Shown here piece after piece: positions 25,969 through 33,418 of a stretch of 64,000 bases of DNA; position 1 is the first letter of the stretch, and each line of letters begins with the position of its first letter. Source of the stretch: Pseudoramibacter fermentans (GTDB lineage Bacteria; Bacillota; Clostridia; Eubacteriales; Eubacteriaceae); the NCBI GenBank assembly GCA_009493725.1, contig VOGB01000004.1, positions 682,001 to 746,000 of the forward strand, in the 5' to 3' direction. The notes under the pieces were generated by a model, which did no database searches, was not told the origin of the DNA, and saw only the letters and a program-made list of their open reading frames with translations. A program made the position numbers and the translations under genes.

Positions 25969-25993
25969 AAAAAAGCCGCTTACTAGCGGCTTC
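25969..25993 (-). terminator. Intercistronic terminator between asp23 and nusB
   Basis: On the minus strand AAGCCGCT, loop AGTA and AGCGGCTT form a perfect stem followed by six T residues. It lies inside an otherwise continuous gene string. Confidence 0.85.
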
Positions 25994-26003
25994 ATTTGTT
26001 TAT

Positions 26004-26348
26004 TTAATATTTTCCGCAGCCTTTAACCAGAATGTTCACTTGTGAGACCGGTTTGCCCGCCATAATTTCTACAGACTCCTTAACCTTTTTTTGTACTTCT
26101 TCACAAACTTCTGGAATTTTTATGCCAAGGCTTGTAATGACATGAAGATCGATTTGATAGCCATCTTCTTTTTCAATAACTTTAACACCTTTAGAAACAG
26201 CCGAAGGGTAAATAGCATCGAGTATTTCATCAGAAATACGCATAAACATTTTTTCGATCCCATCAATACCCAAAGCTGCCATACTTGCAATCGAACATAT
26301 CATTTCATTTGATATGTCGTTTGAAGCTGTATTGATATTTTCTTCCAT
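26004..26348 (-). CDS. Asp23/Gls24 family envelope stress protein
   Basis: A 114-residue member of the Asp23/Gls24 (DUF322) family, YqhY type, near nusB as in many Firmicutes. Conserved parts are the middle GVKVIEKEDGYQIDLHVI and the C-terminal VSQVNILVKGCGKY. Family members are abundant cytosolic or membrane-associated proteins linked to envelope stress; YqhY is tied to fatty-acid synthesis control in Bacillus. Exact role here is unknown. Confidence 0.88.
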   Translation of the reverse strand: MEENINTASNDISNEMICSIASMAALGIDGIEKMFMRISDEILDAIYPSAVSKGVKVIEKEDGYQIDLHVITSLGIKIPEVCEEVQKKVKESVEIMAGKPVSQVNILVKGCGKY

Positions 26349-26362
26349 TTACATACCTCTTT

Positions 26363-26641
26363 TCAATGATGATGTTCGTCATGATCCTGAAGTTTTTCAA
26401 GGGTGGCATCGTCTAAATGAAATTGACTTTCACACTGAGGACATATGACGCGATCCTCAGCGAAATCTTCAAAATTTGCAATGAAGGTATGTCCGCAATT
26501 CGCACAGGTGACTTCGTAATAATCATCTTCTTCATCATGATGACACGCTTCCACCGTGTTTTCCAACTCAGCGACCCGACGCTCTAAATCATCTATACGC
26601 TTTGCCAGTTCTTCAATCGCTGTTTTTGTATGATCGTCCAT
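26363..26641 (-). CDS. Zinc-ribbon protein with N-terminal coiled coil (CD1247-like)
   Basis: A 92-residue protein: a coiled coil (about 5-32, AIEELAKRIDDLERRVAELE), then a zinc ribbon with CANC and CPQC pairs (about 50-76), and a histidine-rich end (DEHHH). Similar proteins occur in Clostridia as CD1247 N-terminal-domain-containing proteins. Its ATG overlaps the efp stop by one base (TAATG), so it is translated with efp. Function unknown; the ribbon suggests RNA, ribosome or protein contact. Confidence 0.8.
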   Translation of the reverse strand: MDDHTKTAIEELAKRIDDLERRVAELENTVEACHHDEEDDYYEVTCANCGHTFIANFEDFAEDRVICPQCESQFHLDDATLEKLQDHDEHHH

Positions 26642-27198
26642 TAAACACGTTCCATGTATTCGCCAGTCCGTGTGTCGACACGAATGGTATCCCCTTCGTT
26701 AACAAACAAGGGAACCGTAATCTGGGCGCCCGTTTCAACTGTACACGGTTTGTTTGCCCCTGTCGCAGTATCTCCTTTAAAACCCGGTTCGGTTTGTGTG
26801 ACTTTCAATGTCACGAAGTTCGGTGCCTTGACTTCAAAAGGTTCGCCCTTAAAGAATCGAATGGTCGCATTGTCGTTTTCTTTTAAGTACTGTAAAGCAT
26901 CTTTCACTTTGTCGTATTCGATCGGAATCTGTTCATAAGATTCGAGATCCATGAAATAATACAGATCTCCGTCCGCATAAAGATACTGCATTTCTTTTGT
27001 ATCAATATGGGCACGTTCAAATTTTTCATTTGGTGAGAAAGTGGTTTCAGTGACTGCTCCAGAAATCACATTGCGGATCTTTGTTCTGACAAATGCTGCA
27101 CCTTTACCAGGTTTAACGTGCTGAAATTCGACAACCACATAAACCTGTCCGTCCATTACAAATGTAACGCCTTTTTTAAATTCACCTGCTGATATCAT
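26641..27198 (-). CDS. efp: Elongation factor P
   Basis: A 185-residue, three-domain EF-P that relieves ribosomes stalled at polyproline. It begins MISAGEFKKGVTFVMDGQVY. The tip lysine of domain I is K32 in KPGKGAAF, the residue modified in Bacillus. The C-terminal domain ends with the signature VPLFVNEGDTIRVDTRTGEY. The frame is open to 27228, but ATG at 27198 matches the family start and follows GGAGGT by nine bases. First in the string efp, zinc ribbon, asp23. Confidence 0.96.
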   Translation of the reverse strand: MISAGEFKKGVTFVMDGQVYVVVEFQHVKPGKGAAFVRTKIRNVISGAVTETTFSPNEKFERAHIDTKEMQYLYADGDLYYFMDLESYEQIPIEYDKVKDALQYLKENDNATIRFFKGEPFEVKAPNFVTLKVTQTEPGFKGDTATGANKPCTVETGAQITVPLFVNEGDTIRVDTRTGEYMERV

Positions 27199-27266
27199 AT
27201 CCGTTATACCTCCATTATAGAAAAACAATTTTCTATTTCGTTCTATATTAATAATGATTATTTAGT

Positions 27267-27295
27267 ATTTTATCACACCTGATATTTTTGTTCAA
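27267..27295 (-). promoter_or_regulatory. efp operon promoter
   Basis: On the minus strand TTGAAC (27290-27295), 17 bp and TAAAAT (27267-27272). It overlaps the prmC stop codon. Confidence 0.75.
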
Positions 27296-28149
27296 TGACT
27301 TAAGCGCCTGCAAACTACCCCTCTGTCTAAGCCTGATAAGTCCCGGATAACTTTTTGAACGCTGAAATCATATTTTTTTGCAATACACGTAATCGCATTG
27401 ACTTGATTCCAACCGCATTCGCAGATAATCATGCCGCCCGGTGTCAAATAATCAGAGGCCTTTAAAAATATGCTTTGATAAAAATCCAATCCAGTTTCTC
27501 CGCCATCGAGTGCCATCTTCGGCTCAAAGTCTTTGACATCTGAAGATAACTCATCAATTTCCCGTGTCGGAATATAAGGTGGATTGGTTACAATCAAGTC
27601 GTATAACTCAGAGAGATCCTGAAACAAATCACTCTGAATCAACGAGATGTCTGTTCGGTTCCTTTGTGCATTCGCTTTTGCTATTTTTAACGCATCAACT
27701 GACAAATCCGCACCGGTTACTACTGCTTTTTTTTCATAGTACGCAATCGAAATGCCAATTGCTCCCGACCCACAGCACAAATCTAGGACGCGAACCTTTT
27801 GCTGTGGCATTGTTTTTAAAACCTGCAGTGCATTTTCTACAATATTTTCAGTATCAGGGCGAGGAATCAACACATCCGGTGTCACAATAAAATCTAAGCC
27901 CATGAATTCTTTTTTTCCCACAATTTGAGCGTAAGGCTGATGATGGCTTCTTTTTAGCAGACATTGATCGTAACGCTTTTTTTGTTCTTCTGTCATTTCT
28001 AAATTTTGATCAATAAGCAAATGAATACGACTCGTGTCCAGCACGTAGGACAGAAATAACTCTGCTTCAAAACGAGGCTCAGGAATTTTGCTTTGTTTCA
28101 AGATCTGTGTTCCTCGGCGAAGTGCCTGTTCATATGTTTCACTTTTCAT
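27292..28149 (-). CDS. prmC: Peptide chain release factor N5-glutamine methyltransferase
   Basis: A 285-residue SAM-dependent enzyme that methylates the GGQ glutamine of RF1 and RF2. The N-terminal helical domain includes LLIDQNLEMTEEQ. The Rossmann domain has DLCCGSGAIGISIA (about 122-135) and the catalytic NPPYIP (about 189-194). Length equals the family (about 280). It follows rpmE after a terminator and has no strong ribosome binding site, suggesting low expression. The usual partner prfA is not adjacent. Confidence 0.94.
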   Translation of the reverse strand: MKSETYEQALRRGTQILKQSKIPEPRFEAELFLSYVLDTSRIHLLIDQNLEMTEEQKKRYDQCLLKRSHHQPYAQIVGKKEFMGLDFIVTPDVLIPRPDTENIVENALQVLKTMPQQKVRVLDLCCGSGAIGISIAYYEKKAVVTGADLSVDALKIAKANAQRNRTDISLIQSDLFQDLSELYDLIVTNPPYIPTREIDELSSDVKDFEPKMALDGGETGLDFYQSIFLKASDYLTPGGMIICECGWNQVNAITCIAKKYDFSVQKVIRDLSGLDRGVVCRRLSH

Positions 28150-28170
28150 TTTATTTTAACTACAATTAAA

Positions 28171-28200
28171 CAAAAAAATAAGCCGGTTTACCGACTTATT
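28171..28200 (-). terminator. Terminator overlapping the rpmE stop
   Basis: On the minus strand AATAAGTCGG, loop TAAA and CCGGCTTATT form a stem with one G-U pair, then seven T residues. It overlaps the rpmE stop codon. Confidence 0.88.
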
Positions 28201-28414
28201 TTTCTTCGTTATTTAATACTTTAGCGTATTTCTTCTTAAATCTTTCAACTCGTCCGCCAGAATCGACTAATTTCTGTTTACCCGTATAGAATGGATGACA
28301 AGCTGAGCAAATTTCAACACGCAGTTCCGGTTTTGTGGAACCAGTTTCAAAAGTATTGCCACAAGCGCATTTTACAATGGCCTTACCATATTTTGGGTGG
28401 ATGCCTTCTTTCAT
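28196..28414 (-). CDS. rpmE: 50S ribosomal protein L31 (zinc form)
   Basis: A 72-residue L31, beginning MKEGIHPKYGKAIVKCACG. Cysteines in CACG and CSAC make it the zinc-binding C+ type rather than the zinc-free paralogue. A GTG at 28423 is part of the GAGGTG site, so ATG at 28414 is the start. It has a strong promoter and a terminator overlapping its stop, so it is mainly a single-gene unit. Confidence 0.96.
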   Translation of the reverse strand: MKEGIHPKYGKAIVKCACGNTFETGSTKPELRVEICSACHPFYTGKQKLVDSGGRVERFKKKYAKVLNNEEK

Positions 28415-28477
28415 CGTATTCACCTCTTTCTCATTCGCATATTTAAGATCGAACTTTAGCTAAAATTCAACTGTTTT

Positions 28478-28506
28478 AGTATATCAAAATAAAATTCGAA
28501 ATGCAA
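28478..28506 (-). promoter_or_regulatory. rpmE promoter
   Basis: On the minus strand TTGCAT (28501-28506), 17 bp and TATACT (28478-28483). The leader is about 60 nt with no clear autoregulatory structure. Confidence 0.78.
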
Positions 28507-28524
28507 TAACTTTTATTGATTTAT

Positions 28525-29049
28525 TTATACATTTGCCGGTTGTGATGAGTGATGCTGTGTCCATGACATTTTAAAAGAATGAACAAATTCGCAAGTTGCC
28601 ACACCTTTGTCGACTAATGAAACGATCCAGCTTTCAGCATATTTTGGCGGTGTAACTGTTACCGGGAACATGTGCCTTAAAATCATATTTTCTTCTTTTT
28701 TATTAAGATGATAATCTTTTTCCGCATTTTTTAATGCACGTTTGGGATGTGCAACTGCATGCATATTTCGAATTCGATCAATGCCGTGTTCATTGTGTTC
28801 CACCTTGCGCCAATCTTCAAAATAATAATCGTGTAAAAGCGCCCCTCTTGCTGTTGACAAACTATCGAGATGCATTTTTCTCGCAATGACATAGGCGTAA
28901 TAAGCAACACGGACACAATGTGCGTATCTTCCCAATTCGTTACCATGATGGCGCTGCTGTTTTAATGTTTGGAATTTTGAATCGTTGATAATATCGGATG
29001 TAATAGAATAAAATTGATTAAAATATTTCTTTTCCCGAATGCTTTTCAT
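28525..29049 (-). CDS. HD-domain phosphohydrolase
   Basis: A 174-residue HD-superfamily protein. The metal motif is split as RYAHCVRVAYYAYVIARKM (first histidine, about 41-59) and ALLHDYYFEDW (HD pair near residue 74); later H and D ligands lie in HMFPVT and LVDKG. HD proteins hydrolyse nucleotides or other phosphoesters; the substrate is unknown. GAGGTGG lies about 13 bases upstream of the ATG. It stands alone between rpmE and two tRNAs. Clostridial relatives are usually annotated simply as HD-domain proteins. Confidence 0.85.
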   Translation of the reverse strand: MKSIREKKYFNQFYSITSDIINDSKFQTLKQQRHHGNELGRYAHCVRVAYYAYVIARKMHLDSLSTARGALLHDYYFEDWRKVEHNEHGIDRIRNMHAVAHPKRALKNAEKDYHLNKKEENMILRHMFPVTVTPPKYAESWIVSLVDKGVATCEFVHSFKMSWTQHHSSQPANV

Positions 29050-29153
29050 ATAGATAAATATTCCACCTCACTAAGATTCGTTTGAAACTCATTAAGATAT
29101 ATTTATAATCCATTTTTCTGAAATTAGCATTAATATTTACTAAAATTTCCAAA

Positions 29154-29182
29154 AGAAAAAAAGCAAGCTTAAAAGCTTGCTT
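29154..29182 (-). terminator. Terminator of the Ser/Ala tRNA unit
   Basis: On the minus strand AAGCAAGCTT, a short A/T loop and AAGCTTGCTT form a stem followed by seven or more T residues. Confidence 0.88.
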
Positions 29183-29196
29183 GATTTGATCAAAAA

Positions 29197-29272
29197 TGGT
29201 GGAGATGAGGGGATTCGAACCCCTGACCTCGTAAATGCGAATCACGCGCTCTCCCAACTGAGCTACACCCCC
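29197..29272 (-). tRNA. tRNA-Ala (CGC)
   Basis: A 76-nt cloverleaf with anticodon loop TTCGCAT (anticodon CGC). The acceptor has the G3:U70 pair, the identity mark of tRNA-Ala, and CCA is encoded. It is second after tRNA-Ser. Confidence 0.93.
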
Positions 29273-29289
29273 ATTAATAGGTCTTTGAC

Positions 29290-29380
29290 TGGCGGAGAAG
29301 GTGGGATTCGAACCCACGTGCCCAATAATGGACAACCGCATTTCGAGTGCGGCTCGTTATGACCTCTTCGATACTTCTCC
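29290..29380 (-). tRNA. tRNA-Ser (CGA)
   Basis: A 91-nt class II tRNA with a long variable arm. Acceptor GGAGAAG/CTTCTCC, anticodon loop CTCGAAA (anticodon CGA), discriminator G and encoded CCA. Confidence 0.95.
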
Positions 29381-29398
29381 AAAAAGATTACGTTATTT

Positions 29399-29426
29399 AT
29401 TTTACCATTGTTCTTTTTTATGTCAA
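29399..29426 (-). promoter_or_regulatory. Promoter of tRNA-Ser/tRNA-Ala
   Basis: On the minus strand TTGACA (29421-29426), 16 bp and TAAAAT (29399-29404), about 19 nt before tRNA-Ser. Confidence 0.82.
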
Positions 29427-29482
29427 GTCATATCTTATAGATATTAATCGATTTTTTTATTTTTTTCTGCTATGGAAATGTT

Positions 29483-29488
29483 TATAAT
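29483..29488 (+). promoter_or_regulatory. proC -10 element
   Basis: TATAAT on the plus strand 32 nt before proC; the -35 region is a T run with no clear hexamer. Confidence 0.5.
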
Positions 29489-29519
29489 GTGTTTAACAAG
29501 TCCTAAGGAGGTTAATTTC

Positions 29520-30335
29520 ATGATCAATCAACCTATCGGCATTATTGGTGCCGGAAATATGGCATCAGCCATCGCAAGGGGAATTATTGACAAAAAGGCT
29601 GTTACCCCTTCATCTGTTCATATGTTTGATCCTGATTCGACAAAACTCGCAGACCTGGCCAATGAATTAAATGTTGTTCCTGAGTCCAATAATATTGCCT
29701 TGGTGAAAAATTCAAATATTATTATATTAGCAGTTAAGCCTAATATTTATCCGACGGTCATCAAAGAAATCCGCGACGCAGTCGATCAATCAAAAACTAT
29801 TGTTACCATTGCCGCAGGACAAAAAATTTCTATCATTGAAAATCTTTTTGGTAAACCCATCTCATTGGTCCGAGTCATGCCCAATACACCGGCTCTTGTC
29901 GGCGAAGGCATGTCTGCTCTAACACCGAACCAATTCATTTCTGAAGAAAACAAAAAAGAAGTTTTAACTTTATTTGAATGCCTTGGAAAAGCAGAAATTA
30001 TTCCTGAAAAATTAATGGACGCGGTGACCGGCATTTCCGGTTCCTCCCCTGCTTTTGTTTTTATGTTCATTGAAGCCATGGCGGACGCTGGTGTTCAGGC
30101 CGGCATGCCGCGGCAGCAAGCCTATACATTTGCCGCACAAGCGGTTCTGGGCTCTGCGAAAATGGTGCTTGATTCCGGAAAACACCCTGGCGAATTAAAA
30201 GATATGGTCACATCGCCTTCTGGTACGACCATAGAAGGCGTTTTGACTTTAGAAAACAAGGGCTTTAGGGGCATTGTTTCACAAGCGGTAAAAGACACGA
30301 TAGAAAAATCTATTGTAATGTCAAAAGACGATTAA
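29520..30335 (+). CDS. proC: Pyrroline-5-carboxylate reductase
   Basis: A 271-residue enzyme for the last step of proline synthesis, reducing pyrroline-5-carboxylate with NAD(P)H. The N-terminal Rossmann motif is IGIIGAGNMASAIARG (about 6-21). The conserved family segments VRVMPNTPALVGEGM (about 116-130) and GSSPAFVF, and the C-terminal MVTSPSGTTIEGV are present. The frame is open from 29472, but AAGGAGGT sits just before the ATG at 29520. It is a single-gene unit; proA lies at 52 kb, and proB is not in the window. Confidence 0.96.
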   Translation: MINQPIGIIGAGNMASAIARGIIDKKAVTPSSVHMFDPDSTKLADLANELNVVPESNNIALVKNSNIIILAVKPNIYPTVIKEIRDAVDQSKTIVTIAAGQKISIIENLFGKPISLVRVMPNTPALVGEGMSALTPNQFISEENKKEVLTLFECLGKAEIIPEKLMDAVTGISGSSPAFVFMFIEAMADAGVQAGMPRQQAYTFAAQAVLGSAKMVLDSGKHPGELKDMVTSPSGTTIEGVLTLENKGFRGIVSQAVKDTIEKSIVMSKDD

Positions 30336-30339
30336 TCAT

Positions 30340-30378
30340 AAAAAGGTTATTCCCGCTATAATGTGGGAATAACCTTTT
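30340..30378. terminator. Bidirectional terminator between proC and ychF
   Basis: AAAAAGGTTATTCCC and GGGAATAACCTTTTT form a perfect 15-bp stem around a short loop; it serves both convergent genes. Confidence 0.92.
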
Positions 30379-30385
30379 TGATTGA

Positions 30386-31465
30386 TTAAACATTAAATTT
30401 AAAGAAGGTCACATCGCCATCCTTCATGACATAATCTTTACCTTCTGTTCGTGTCAATCCCAATTCTCTTGCTTTTGCCTCGCTGCCCGCTTCGATTAAA
30501 TCGTCATAGCTCGTGATTTCCGCTTTAATAAATCCTCGTTCCATATCAGTGTGAACTTTTCCAGCCGCCTGAGGCGCTTTTGTTCCTTTTGTAATAGTCC
30601 AAGCTCGGCATTCATCAGGACCAGCTGTTAAAAATGATATCAGCCCTAACAAACGATACGCAACGGAAATAACGCGGTCTAAACCTGATGAATCCATTCC
30701 CATCGCTTCGAGGAATTCTTGTTTTTCATCATCTTCTAAGGTTGAAATTTCTTCTTCTATTTTTGCTGAAATTTTAACGACTTCCGCAGGTGCCACATAG
30801 TCGCGAAGTTTTTTGACATAATCATTGTCTTCTGATAGGTCATCTTCTGAAACATTGGCAATATAAAAGATCGGCTTCGTGCAAATCATTTGTAGACTAG
30901 ACACCCATTTCCATTCATCCTCGGAATAGTCTGACGGATCAGGTTTTTTTTGTGCTTCCAACGACGCCTTAACACGCTGCAGAATTTCCAGCTGCTTTTT
31001 AGCTTCTTTAGATCCCTTTGCCGCTCGTGTCGTTTTATCAATTCTGCGATCGATCATTTCCAAGTCAGCAAAAATTAATTCGAGATTAATGGTTTCTACA
31101 TCGTCAACTGGATCAATTTTCCCTTCAACGTGTACAATATTTTCATTTTCAAAACAGCGGACAACATGAGCAACCGCATCAACTTCACGAATATTCGCAA
31201 GAAACTTATTGCCTAAGCCTTCGCCGCGGCTGGCGCCTTTAACTAAACCCGCAATATCCACAAATTCAATGGTAGTTGGCACAATTTTTTTCGTATCATA
31301 CATTTTTCCCAATACGTCCAATCTATGGTCAGGAACTGCCACCATCCCAACATTTGGATCAATGGTGCAAAATGGATAATTAGCCGATTCAGCTCCAGCC
31401 TTTGTGATCGCGTTAAAAATTGTACTTTTTCCTACGTTAGGTAAACCGATAATCCCTATCTGCAT
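30386..31465 (-). CDS. ychF: Redox-regulated ATPase/GTPase YchF (OLA1 family)
   Basis: A 359-residue Obg-family P-loop protein. G1 is GLPNVGKST (6-14), G3 is DIAGLVKGASRGEGLGNKF, and the C-terminal TGS domain ends GKDYVMKDGDVTFFKFNV. Family members bind ATP better than GTP and associate with ribosomes. It is last in the ribosome-assembly cluster from rplU to rsfS, and a terminator follows. Confidence 0.95.
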   Translation of the reverse strand: MQIGIIGLPNVGKSTIFNAITKAGAESANYPFCTIDPNVGMVAVPDHRLDVLGKMYDTKKIVPTTIEFVDIAGLVKGASRGEGLGNKFLANIREVDAVAHVVRCFENENIVHVEGKIDPVDDVETINLELIFADLEMIDRRIDKTTRAAKGSKEAKKQLEILQRVKASLEAQKKPDPSDYSEDEWKWVSSLQMICTKPIFYIANVSEDDLSEDNDYVKKLRDYVAPAEVVKISAKIEEEISTLEDDEKQEFLEAMGMDSSGLDRVISVAYRLLGLISFLTAGPDECRAWTITKGTKAPQAAGKVHTDMERGFIKAEITSYDDLIEAGSEAKARELGLTRTEGKDYVMKDGDVTFFKFNV

Positions 31466-31482
31466 TAATCTGTCCTTTCTAA

Positions 31483-31851
31483 TTATTTCTGATTTGACGG
31501 CCGCATATCATCCTGCCATAAACGTTCCAAATCGTAAAATTCACGTTCTTCCTGAGAAAAAACATGGATAATCACATCGTAATAATCCAGGAGAATCCAA
31601 CGCGATTCGCGTTCGCCCTCGACATTTTTAGGTTCTATCCCCATCTTAGATGCATTATCTTGAATGTTTTGACTAATGGCATTAACCTGGCGAACGTTAT
31701 TCCCACTGGTAATTACAATAAAATCCGCTAAAGACGATCGGCCGCGAACATCGATCACTTTCGTGTCCATCCCCAGTCGGTCGTCAATCCATTTTTGCAC
31801 ATATTCAACAAATTCCGCCGGTTCTATCTCAAAAATTTTATTTTCACTCAT
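31483..31851 (-). CDS. rsfS: Ribosomal silencing factor RsfS
   Basis: A 122-residue RsfS/Iojap protein that binds L14 and blocks subunit joining when nutrients are low. Conserved elements are VIDVRGRSSLADFIVITSG (about 37-55), and ESRWILLDYYDVIIHVF. It follows yqeK closely, in the order typical of Firmicutes, and precedes ychF. Confidence 0.94.
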   Translation of the reverse strand: MSENKIFEIEPAEFVEYVQKWIDDRLGMDTKVIDVRGRSSLADFIVITSGNNVRQVNAISQNIQDNASKMGIEPKNVEGERESRWILLDYYDVIIHVFSQEEREFYDLERLWQDDMRPSNQK

Positions 31852-31862
31852 TTTAATTCCTA

Positions 31863-32465
31863 TTATTCTTGTTCTAACTGATACTTATCTTCAATAATCA
31901 TATAATTTCGCGCTTCAATCGTCCTAGGATGGATCAGGCCGCCAATGCTCATGACATATGATATGGTATTATCAAAAGCTTCCCGACAGGCAGTATCCAA
32001 ATCTTTTTCGTAACTCGTTTTGCGCAGATGCTCTACACCAGGATAATCTCTTCCCGGTTCAATAAAATCAGCTAAATAAATAATTTTGTCTAACGTACTC
32101 ATCCCGCTTTTTCCTGTCGTGTGACAGGCAACAGCTGACAAAATTTCAGGATCTTTGACATGATATTTTTTCTTAGCCACTACAGCACCCACTGGCCCGT
32201 GTAATAATTGCGGTTCCAATATCATAATTGGATCTAATGCTATTTTTTCATCTTTCGCGACTTGAAGCATTTCTTGATTAGAAAAATTCTTAGCACAGTC
32301 GTGCAGCAAAGCGGCCAGCTCAGCCTGACGGGCATCAATAGCGTTTTGTTTTGCCAATTTTGATGCTGATTTAACGACGCCGAGTGTATGGTTGAAACGA
32401 TGCGGTTTTAATACTTTTTTTAGTTCAGCCTTAATTTGCTCAAACTGATTTTTTTCTTTTTTCAA
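31863..32465 (-). CDS. yqeK: HD-domain hydrolase YqeK (Ap4A hydrolase type)
   Basis: A 200-residue HD protein with RFNHTLGVVKSASKLA (about 23-38) and ALLHDCAKNFS (about 47-57). The family hydrolyses diadenosine tetraphosphate to two ADP. It lies between nadD and rsfS, the standard yqeK position, and is separated from nadD by 13 nt. Confidence 0.92.
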   Translation of the reverse strand: MKKEKNQFEQIKAELKKVLKPHRFNHTLGVVKSASKLAKQNAIDARQAELAALLHDCAKNFSNQEMLQVAKDEKIALDPIMILEPQLLHGPVGAVVAKKKYHVKDPEILSAVACHTTGKSGMSTLDKIIYLADFIEPGRDYPGVEHLRKTSYEKDLDTACREAFDNTISYVMSIGGLIHPRTIEARNYMIIEDKYQLEQE

Positions 32466-32478
32466 TATAACTTCCTAT

Positions 32479-33096
32479 TTATTGATATAATTTTTTGGAC
32501 TGAATATAGGCATTAACATCATCTGGAATTAAATAGCGAACGGATTTTCCCTCCCGAATTCTCTTTCTGATATCAGTTGAAGTAATATCCATTCCAGATA
32601 ACATCATAGGGTAAATCCTCGCCTGGTAATGCTTCCTTAACCTTAATATTGTCCATCTTAATTTAAAAGTGGGATAACCTGGCCGTTCCGCCACAATAAA
32701 AGCTGTTTGCTTAAACAGCTCATCAATTCTCCGCCATTTTGTGAGATTAAAAACAATATCGGCGCCCGCGATAAAGAATAGTTCATAATCAGGATATTGT
32801 TTCCTAATTCTTTGGATCGTGTCAATTGTATAAGTTTTTCCAGTACGATTAATTTCAATCGGTGATACTTCGAAAAAAGGATTTGACGCGATGGCCAAAG
32901 TAACCATTTCATATCGGTTTTTGCGTTCTGAAGTATCATTTGTGGGCACAGTTTTAAATTTAAAAGGATTAGCTCCAGTTGGAATGAAAATAACCCGTTC
33001 TAATCCAAACTGAATTCTTGCAGATTCGGCCAGATGGAGGTGTCCAATATGAATTGGATTAAAACTGCCTCCAAAAATCCCAATTTTTCCACTCAT
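32479..33096 (-). CDS. nadD: Nicotinate-mononucleotide adenylyltransferase
   Basis: A 205-residue nucleotidyltransferase that makes deamido-NAD from nicotinate mononucleotide and ATP. The GGSFNPIHIGHLHLAE segment (about 9-24) contains the HxGH catalytic motif, and STDIRKRIREG (about 173-183) is the second nucleotide motif. The start is one base after the yhbY stop, so the genes are tightly coupled. Confidence 0.95.
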   Translation of the reverse strand: MSGKIGIFGGSFNPIHIGHLHLAESARIQFGLERVIFIPTGANPFKFKTVPTNDTSERKNRYEMVTLAIASNPFFEVSPIEINRTGKTYTIDTIQRIRKQYPDYELFFIAGADIVFNLTKWRRIDELFKQTAFIVAERPGYPTFKLRWTILRLRKHYQARIYPMMLSGMDITSTDIRKRIREGKSVRYLIPDDVNAYIQSKKLYQ

Positions 33097-33097
33097 T

Positions 33098-33409
33098 TTA
33101 TTTTAATTCATTCTTCCTTGTCGGCAGTTCGATTCGTATATGCTGAGGATTTCTCTTAAATAGGACAAAAGTATTGCCTAACACCGTGACAACATCCGCT
33201 TTCAATTGTGAAGCCAGTTCTTCAGCTGCCGTTCTCGCATCAATCGGTGCATTTTGCTGAACTTTTCCCTTAATCAACTCTCTAGCCACGATTGCCTTAT
33301 GGGACTGATTCGTAATCTCCCTGTCAATACCACCTTTTCCGATGTAAATAACAGGATTCTCCGAAACGGCTAATTTTCTTAAATAATTTCTTTGTTTGCT
33401 TGTTAACAT
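33098..33409 (-). CDS. yhbY: CRM-domain RNA-binding protein YhbY
   Basis: A 103-residue CRM-domain protein associated with 50S assembly. It shows LTSKQRNYLRKLA (2-14), the GKGGI element near residue 25 and AEELASQLKADVVTVLGNTF. It sits between obg and nadD as in other Firmicutes. Confidence 0.92.
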   Translation of the reverse strand: MLTSKQRNYLRKLAVSENPVIYIGKGGIDREITNQSHKAIVARELIKGKVQQNAPIDARTAAEELASQLKADVVTVLGNTFVLFKRNPQHIRIELPTRKNELK

Positions 33410-33418
33410 AATTTTTTA

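Noticed and set aside
29177..29362. A 61-codon plus-strand frame over tRNA-Ala and tRNA-Ser
   Set aside because: Antisense to both tRNAs and without a ribosome binding site.
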